A program made the translations under genes and the position numbers. A DNA stretch of 64,000 nucleotides. Origin: JBNJGB01 sp051747385. Its GTDB lineage: Bacteria > Myxococcota_A > UBA9042 > PHBI01 > JACKFB01. Below are positions 60,701 through 64,000 of this stretch, piece by piece. How positions within the stretch are numbered: the first letter of the stretch is position 1; each line of letters starts with the position of its first letter. The DNA lies in contig JBNJGB010000006.1 in assembly GCA_051747385.1 (NCBI GenBank), forward strand, positions 62,001 through 126,000. Direction: 5' to 3'. The notes under the pieces were generated by a model, which saw nothing but the letters and a program-made list of their open reading frames with translations, was not told the DNA's origin and did not search any database.

Positions 60701-61112
60701 CCCCGGCGCCCTCCGAGGCCGTCGAGGCCCCGACCAGCGCGCCACCGTCCGGGAGCAGCCGAATGCTCTCGATGCGGTCCCAGCGAGGACCGCCCCAGGT
60801 GCGGCTCCAGAGGACGCTCGCCGTCGCGCACGCGTCCTCGTCGCAGCCGGCGACGGTGCAGGGCGCGTCGCCCGGGCAGTCGGCCGGGTCACAGGTCGGG
60901 CGCGGCGCGACGTCCACGTCGTCGTTGCTCCCGTCCGGGGACGTGGTCTCGGCGTCCCGAGTGTCCGCGTCCGGAGAGCTGTCGCCGGCCGCATCCGTCG
61001 CGGCGTCGGTCGGGACGTCGGCGTCCGGGTCGGACGTGCCTCCCGTCGACTCCCCGCAGGCCCCCAGCGTCAGCGCCAGGAGGACGGGCACGACCCGCCG
61101 GGCGGCCCGCAT
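54768..61112 (-). CDS. Giant Cys-rich repeat lipoprotein with N-terminal propeller and C-terminal FG-GAP-like domains
   Basis: This 2114-residue lipoprotein has signal RVVPVLLALTLGAC (lipobox near residue 18) and an Asp/Pro/Thr linker. Residues about 90-470 show repeated 'SRTWGG...WDxR' blades suggesting a beta-propeller. Residues about 474-1334 hold some 33 Cys-rich units (some degenerate) of the CDDGDPCTVDTC type, alternating with Gly-Cys spacers, a style typical of Myxococcota/Bradymonadota surface proteins. The C-terminal 780 residues have FG-GAP-like repeats (FGASVALRGPLAVAGGGG, LGASVGITGDGQTILVG) and a final disulfide-rich tail. The ATG at 61112 overlaps the upstream stop (TGATG), so it is translationally coupled to the second lipoprotein. 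It is probably a surface or adhesive protein; its substrate is unknown. Confidence 0.85.
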   Translation of the reverse strand: MRAARRVVPVLLALTLGACGESTGGTSDPDADVPTDAATDAAGDSSPDADTRDAETTSPDGSNDDVDVAPRPTCDPADCPGDAPCTVAGCDEDACATASVLWSRTWGGPRWDRIESIRLLPDGGALVGASTASEGAGGWDARLMRLDAAGHVTWSRTWGEPGHDLIAALAPAGDGAWVATSRDGPGGEGGDRAVRLERFDGAGTPDGTHELTAPASLTASGLVALDDATVVVAGWRGDEDAPSDHRPWLASVSEGGAGWEHDFEAVGRGRVWAVAPSALGGVVAAGYRVREDGELGAWARGVDEEGALSWEKTWEDLEPSAAYAAAAAPGDALAIGGRRGSAPWAAGLAPDGTVSWERTWADVGDGRVTAMAATGDFGWILVGQGAQGSAWARQVDRWGATVWTRTFDAEEDSGWTGLSAVAWREADARVLVGGWSGGEDGGSRDAWARWLGAWGETTCDAFSACFGLTVADCEDADPCTPTWCDADEGCGSGEPGCDDGNPCTEDTCVPGVGCTHEPLPADGCDDGDPCTVDACAPAVGCTHEALPAGACDDEDPCTDDICVAGQGCENTPLPVGACDDGDPCTADTCEPGVGCVQAPDPGAPCDDGDACTEEDACDAVGTCLGVAAECDDGDECTVDTCDSETGCVFTPGGGDCDDENPCTVDTCVVGSGCQHTPDTTASCDDGSACTTGDACQPDGTCSGDPLTCDDENPCTADGCDPLTGCTATPTDGTCSDGDPCTVGDACVDGACEPGEPAECPADGPCTAGVCDPAEGGCTVVTLADGEDCDDGDLCTTGDVCSSGACVGAGVECSDIPCYEAVCDPDSGECVAGSPANGDPCEDGDPCTIGDSCQDGTCEPGGPAPCDDGDACTEGDTCVDGGCVSGSPADCDDGNPCTDDSCDPETGCVNVFNTAPCEDGDLCTTGDTCAEGECVSGSPVDCQDADPCTVEACDSETGACVADGFADGAPCDDDDACTGEDTCQAGACEGAPIVCDDEDLCTDDACDPLTGCTHEDASASCADDNPCTADGCQAETGCTYDTASLEGAACGTNDACVQHECVGGTCTQASETDCFDGDPCTSDACDPAEGCTRDPVDDVPCDDGDACTGEGTCSGGSCADGAPIDCADGNPCTTESCDPETGCAQAPLPDGEDCEDGDACTDPDTCQGGTCEPGSSVDCDDDNPCTADTCDPDAGCANEALDGTSCSTGCIADGTCSAGTCTGGTPTVCDDDNPCTEDTCVPGEGCVSTPIAAGDPCDDGDPCTTDDRCDASGTCAGDDFDPATCDDGDPCTQDLCAPWSGNCWHPAAPAGTSCDDGDACTGFDACSAGSCEGVAGAGELQLAPVDSKNEAISAMAGGHRTTLGPTYAAEYTVFGASVVDGVREPYMLGFTASGNVAWEWNHGTRPWDAFTAASRTSASSWCVLGDDRHVMEVDGEDGFFTFNEVCSAGETCGFQDLDANVRFLGVEGRTGSCLVAGYTQTTPRQPYVGTVNGGSLEFQHTFSQAEDGVARAVLAFDQDGLILGGRKGDEPRLWFFGSNGEILWDVSLEFTGGEGTPEAVYEIDYDGANQAVLAIARTADGSGTWAASVDVFGGTVNWQRPVDDLMWRNGAAGRQLHFGDNWQSFFTLLGQDPDTEQLAAVRISTSGHTHWRRTVDLGRPAFGVSAAPREDETVELIAALPVHTRVGSLFGDPESGDLGRAVALSALPDANGHPVALAGNPLADDEGQAVIWRYAGGTPVREFLRPPTPTANARFGASVALRGPLAVAGGGGFTFGPVAGSAHVFEDDGTGYQHVAALVGETTADQDQLGASVGITGDGQTILVGAPGHDGPAGSDSGQVHVWYDLGDGWTEGTPFQPSSGTVSKFGTSLSIDGDTAVIGGVGGLGGSTRVWVHERGPTADAAWTQVTELLHPTGSPEGFGSHVAIDGDTILVGQRSGEPVMVYRRDAGAWRHDAALLPVGPTGASSSYPSSVALWEDLALVGDTMTNAAFVFQRRGDRWAHVTTIEDASASQLGGSAAVLGDRVLLGAPLTSERGWLGLYDRDWQGAVVPLNAWGRLTCDGEGCDSESQAACTDGSACLSDDCVDSSCVHDPLEGQSCPLGASSGTCSASNVCQ

Positions 61113-62572
61113 CAGGGCGCCTCGCAGCGGCCGGCCTCGCAGACCTGCCCGTCGGGGCACTCGGCGTCCAGCAGGCAGGCCGGGCAGAGGGTCGGGTCCA
61201 CGCAGATGCAGCGCTTTTCGCCCGGGGCGGGGTCGAAGGGCTCGCAGGCCCAGCCCGGCCCCAGGGCGCCGTCGCAGTCCACCTGCTCGAGGCAGCCGAC
61301 CCCGGACCAGCACCGGGGCTCGTCCTCGAAGGCGGCGCAGGCCGCCGCGGCCGGGCAGTGGCACCCGGCCGGGCCGCCGCAGAGGCCCTCGTCGGGGCCG
61401 AGGAGGACGCACTGGCCGGAGGCGCAGTCGGCTCCGGTCTCGCACAGGGCGCACTGGTCCCAGACGCCCCCGTCCCCGTCGTCGCAGTCGGATCCGTAGG
61501 GGCAGGCGAGGGCGAAGAATCCGTCGTCGTCCCCGTCCTCGCAGCAGGCCACCTGGCTCGGCGTCGCGGCGAGGCAGGTCGCGTCATCCGCGCAGGAGGC
61601 GCAGGTATCGCTCGCGGCGCACCCGCCTGTCTGCACCGGCTCCTCGGCGCGGAAGACGCAGCCGAAGCCGTCGGGGCACTGATCGTCGGCGGCGCAGGGG
61701 GCCAGGCAGCGGTCCGCCACGCAGACCCGCCCCTCCGGACACCCGGTGGCGCCACACGGCGCGGCGCAGACGCCCAGCGCCTCGGCGCAGCCCAGACCGT
61801 CCGGACAGTCCGAGTCCGAGGCGCAGGCGACGGTCCCCACGCACTCGCCCTGGACGCAGACCTCCCCGTCGTCGCAGCCGGCGGGGCAGTCCGGGCCGCA
61901 CACCCCCGCCTCGTCGGTCCCCCCGTCGCAGTCGTCGTCCAGGCCGTTACAAACCTCCTCCGCGGGCTCCACGTCGACGCACGGAGACCACGCGCCCCCG
62001 GTGCAGGTGCGGCGCGAGCAGGAGGCCTCGCAAGGCGCGTCGAAGTCGTCCACGACGCCGTCGCAGTCGTCGTCGAGCCCGTTGCAGACCTCCGGAGCCC
62101 CCGGGTGCATCGCCCCGACGTTGGCCCCGCAGTCGTCGTCCGAATAGCCGTCCCCGTCCAGGTCGCCGGTCGCCCGCCAGGGCTCGGCGGCGTAGCGTGC
62201 GGACTCGCCGGCCTCGGCGACCCACGAGACCCGGTAGGTGAGGGCGGCCCCGCCCGGGAAGGGGCGTGCGTCGCGCCAACTCGGCGCGTCGCCTTTGTTC
62301 GGCTGCTCCAGGTCGACCACGAGCTCCGCGGCGCCGTCTCCGACGCTTCGGTACACGCGGTATCCCACCACGGCGTCGGAGGCGATGCGACTCCAGGTCA
62401 CCTCCAGGGCGCCGTCCCGCCAGGCCACTTCGGGGTGCGGATCCAGGTCCACGGCGGGCTCCTGCCGCTGATCGAAGGGGTTGTCGCGCGCCGGCGCGTC
62501 GCTACAGGCGACCCCGGTCAGCGCGGCGAGGGCAACCGCGAGCGGGGCCCCGAGGAGGAGGTGTCTTCCCAC
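61112..62572 (-). CDS. Cys-rich lipoprotein with MopE-like metal-binding motif and FnIII-like domain
   Basis: This 486-residue lipoprotein has signal LAVALAALTGVAC (lipobox near residue 23). A fibronectin-type-III-like domain (about 50-150) contains VTWSRIASDAVVGYRVYRSV. Two MopE-like 'CNGLDDDCDG' motifs (EVCNGLDDDCDGVVDD and EVCNGLDDDCDGGTDE) follow, then EGF/Cys-rich modules with CPDGLGC, CEDGDDDGFFAL and CPACLLDAECPDG. MopE-like motifs are linked with metal binding in secreted proteins. The GTG at 62572 follows ggagaatc. It is the first gene of the pair, and its stop overlaps the giant repeat protein's start. It is likely co-expressed and surface-located with it. Confidence 0.85.
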   Translation of the reverse strand: MGRHLLLGAPLAVALAALTGVACSDAPARDNPFDQRQEPAVDLDPHPEVAWRDGALEVTWSRIASDAVVGYRVYRSVGDGAAELVVDLEQPNKGDAPSWRDARPFPGGAALTYRVSWVAEAGESARYAAEPWRATGDLDGDGYSDDDCGANVGAMHPGAPEVCNGLDDDCDGVVDDFDAPCEASCSRRTCTGGAWSPCVDVEPAEEVCNGLDDDCDGGTDEAGVCGPDCPAGCDDGEVCVQGECVGTVACASDSDCPDGLGCAEALGVCAAPCGATGCPEGRVCVADRCLAPCAADDQCPDGFGCVFRAEEPVQTGGCAASDTCASCADDATCLAATPSQVACCEDGDDDGFFALACPYGSDCDDGDGGVWDQCALCETGADCASGQCVLLGPDEGLCGGPAGCHCPAAAACAAFEDEPRCWSGVGCLEQVDCDGALGPGWACEPFDPAPGEKRCICVDPTLCPACLLDAECPDGQVCEAGRCEAP

Positions 62573-62788
62573 ACGATTCTCCGGCGCACGTGACCTCTGC
62601 AATCTGCGGAATCCGGGGCGACGCGTCAACGCCCGACGGGCGCCCCTCCCGTGGTGGGCTGTCGTCCCCCGCAGCGTCTTTCCTCCGGTCAGCCGGCGTG
62701 CTACCAAGTAGCGGGCGCGGTGCGGACCGCGCTCCCGTCCGGTTCGAGACGAGCGCGGGCGCTTCATCCCTCCACATACGGTTCGGTC

Positions 62789-64000
62789 ATGCCGCATCCC
62801 CTCAGGCTCCCCACGGCCGCCCCGGCCTGCGGCGCGTTGGTGCTCATCATCCTCGCCTCCCCGGCCGCGTCCGCCTGGCAGGATCCCGCCCTGGAGGGCA
62901 TCGCGACCGAAACGGCCGAGGCGTCCGAAGCCGCGGCGGAGGACGCGGACGCCCAGCGTGAGCGCGTTCGGCGTGCGCAGGACGCGGTGCAGCGACAGGA
63001 GCGCACGGTCCGAGTGGCGAAGGAGTCTCGCGCCGGCGTCGAGGCCCGCGTGGAGCAGGCCGACGACAAGCTCGAAGACGCACAGCTGAAGGCGAGCTCG
63101 GCCGAGGCCGCCCTCGAGGGCGTGCTGAAGGCCCGGAATGCGGCGGAGGACGCCGGCACGCCGAACCCGGCCTTGGATGAGGCCGTGGCCAGCGCCCGAG
63201 CGTCCCTCGCCGATGCGAAGGCCCGGGTCGAGGATGCCCGCGAGGCCCTGGAGGCCGTCCGGGAGACCCGCGCGGCGGAGCGGGAGCGGCTGGCGGAGGC
63301 CGAGGCGGCCCTGGAACAGGGAGCAGCTGCCGCGAACGCCGAGGAGCGCCGGCTCGCGGAATTGGAGGGAGCCGCGAGAACCCTCGCGACCCTCGGGACG
63401 GCGGCCGAGCACGCCGCTCGGGGCGAGTGGTCGGAGGCAGCCGATTCCCTGCCCGACGCCGCCGCCCTGGAGACCGAGCGGGTCGCGGCGCGACGACTCC
63501 TGGCCTGCGTGGCCTTCGCCGAGCAGCGCGACCTGGACGGGGCCGAGCGGGCGTGCGAGGCCGCAGCGGCGGACCACCCGAGCGCGCGGCGGCACCTGGG
63601 CCTGGCCCTCCTCCGGGCCGGTCGCCCCGACGACGGGCTCCGACGGCTGGAAGGCGTCCGCCTGGCGCCGGACGACGCGGAGGCCCATCGGCTGGCCGGG
63701 CTGGCGCTGGCCGAGGCCGGTCGTTGCCAGGCGGCGCTCGATCACCTGGAGGCGGTAGAGGCGGCCGGGGCCGCCGACGCCGAGGCGCTCCACGCCCTGG
63801 GGCGGTGTCGCGAGGAGCTGGGGCGCCTCCCGGAAGCCGTCGAAGCCTACGAGGCCGCCTACCGCCTGGCTCCCGACCGCCCCGGGCTGGCCTACCGGCT
63901 CGCGCGGTACTACGAGGAGCGGGGCGAGCGGGACCGGTCCCAGCAGCTCCTCCGCGCCTGGCTGGGTGACGAGAGGGCGTCCGCGGCTTGGGACCGGGGG
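62789..64000 (+). CDS. Secreted coiled-coil and TPR protein, 3' end outside the window
   Basis: The frame runs from ATG 62789 to the window edge without a stop (404 codons seen). A signal peptide (ACGALVLIILASPAASAWQ) is followed by a long Ala/Glu/Arg coiled coil (about 30-215: VRRAQDAVQRQERTVRVAKE, LADAKARVEDAREALEAV). TPR-like repeats follow (about 220-400: GRPDDGLRRLEGVRLAPDDA, LGRCREELGRLPEAVEAYEAAYRL). Periplasmic coiled-coil/TPR proteins often scaffold envelope complexes. It is divergent from the Cys-rich lipoprotein pair across 216 bases that should contain both promoters. No start-defining ribosome-binding site is visible. Confidence 0.75.
   Translation, partial: MPHPLRLPTAAPACGALVLIILASPAASAWQDPALEGIATETAEASEAAAEDADAQRERVRRAQDAVQRQERTVRVAKESRAGVEARVEQADDKLEDAQLKASSAEAALEGVLKARNAAEDAGTPNPALDEAVASARASLADAKARVEDAREALEAVRETRAAERERLAEAEAALEQGAAAANAEERRLAELEGAARTLATLGTAAEHAARGEWSEAADSLPDAAALETERVAARRLLACVAFAEQRDLDGAERACEAAAADHPSARRHLGLALLRAGRPDDGLRRLEGVRLAPDDAEAHRLAGLALAEAGRCQAALDHLEAVEAAGAADAEALHALGRCREELGRLPEAVEAYEAAYRLAPDRPGLAYRLARYYEERGERDRSQQLLRAWLGDERASAAWDRG

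Noticed and set aside
54843..61499. Several long plus-strand open frames of 500-1186 codons
   Set aside because: They are antisense to the two Cys-rich lipoproteins; their Val/Ala/Gly- or Ser/Gln-rich composition mirrors the repeat codons.

Overview
The window is high-GC throughout and densely coded. It contains many secreted lipoproteins with long Asp/Pro/Ala-rich linkers (DADVPTDAATDAAGDSSPD type), Cys-rich 'CDDGDPCT' repeats, a MopE-like 'CNGLDDDCDG' motif, a stressosome, a sigma-54 activator, remnants of Ser/Thr kinases, and several dispersed intergenic repeat families. This combination suggests a delta-proteobacterial chromosome of the Myxococcota/Bradymonadota type. That placement is inferred from protein style only; there is no rRNA gene or phylogenetic marker in the window, and I found no tRNA or CRISPR array.

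Layout. 0-6 kb: the 3' end of an AddA/RecB-like helicase-nuclease, then a minus-strand stressosome operon (haem-globin RsbR, RsbS, RsbT, and a fused anti-sigma-type ATPase/PP2C phosphatase) divergent from a GAF histidine kinase. 6-17 kb: metabolic and housekeeping genes (ADP-forming acyl-CoA synthetase, a Tat lipoprotein, an enoyl-CoA hydratase homologue), then a TetR-controlled efflux operon in which the RND pump and its TolC-type outer-membrane channel are one continuous reading frame, then a tandem universal stress protein. 17.7-28 kb: a defence-like island of a TIR-CHAT-STAND-TPR protein, divergent from a patatin phospholipase, a deoxyribosyltransferase/TIR-like TPR protein, and a TIR-STAND-TPR protein. 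28-38.5 kb: an eroded accessory zone with dispersed repeats, a yidD pseudogene, fragments of a recombinase, a porin and a protein kinase, a frameshifted and truncated dihaem cytochrome, and genes whose ends run into repeats; a SatD/DUF3307-like pair, an SDR protein, a 5'-3' exonuclease and lipoproteins are interspersed. 38.6-48.8 kb: a 2TM coiled-coil protein, an Ala/Lys/Glu-repeat membrane protein, a 2127-residue membrane NTPase of KAP-like design, and a divergent voltage-gated-type K+ channel with a C-terminal zinc ribbon. 48.8-54.7 kb: an AhpD-like/aldehyde dehydrogenase/rhodanese operon that starts at a near-consensus sigma-54 promoter, has paired upstream palindromes, and is divergent from a PAS sigma-54 activator; then a GNAT protein and an orphan HipB-like antitoxin with three operator copies. 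54.8-64 kb: two translationally coupled giant Cys-rich lipoproteins and the start of a secreted coiled-coil/TPR protein.

The strongest candidates for undescribed biology are the immune-like island (17.7-28 kb), the giant KAP-like NTPase with its neighbouring channel (41.3-48.8 kb), the RND-TolC fusion (10-14.5 kb), and the sigma-54 regulon with visible enhancer and promoter (51.7-51.85 kb). A recurrent theme is that composite repeats sit exactly where several genes are truncated.
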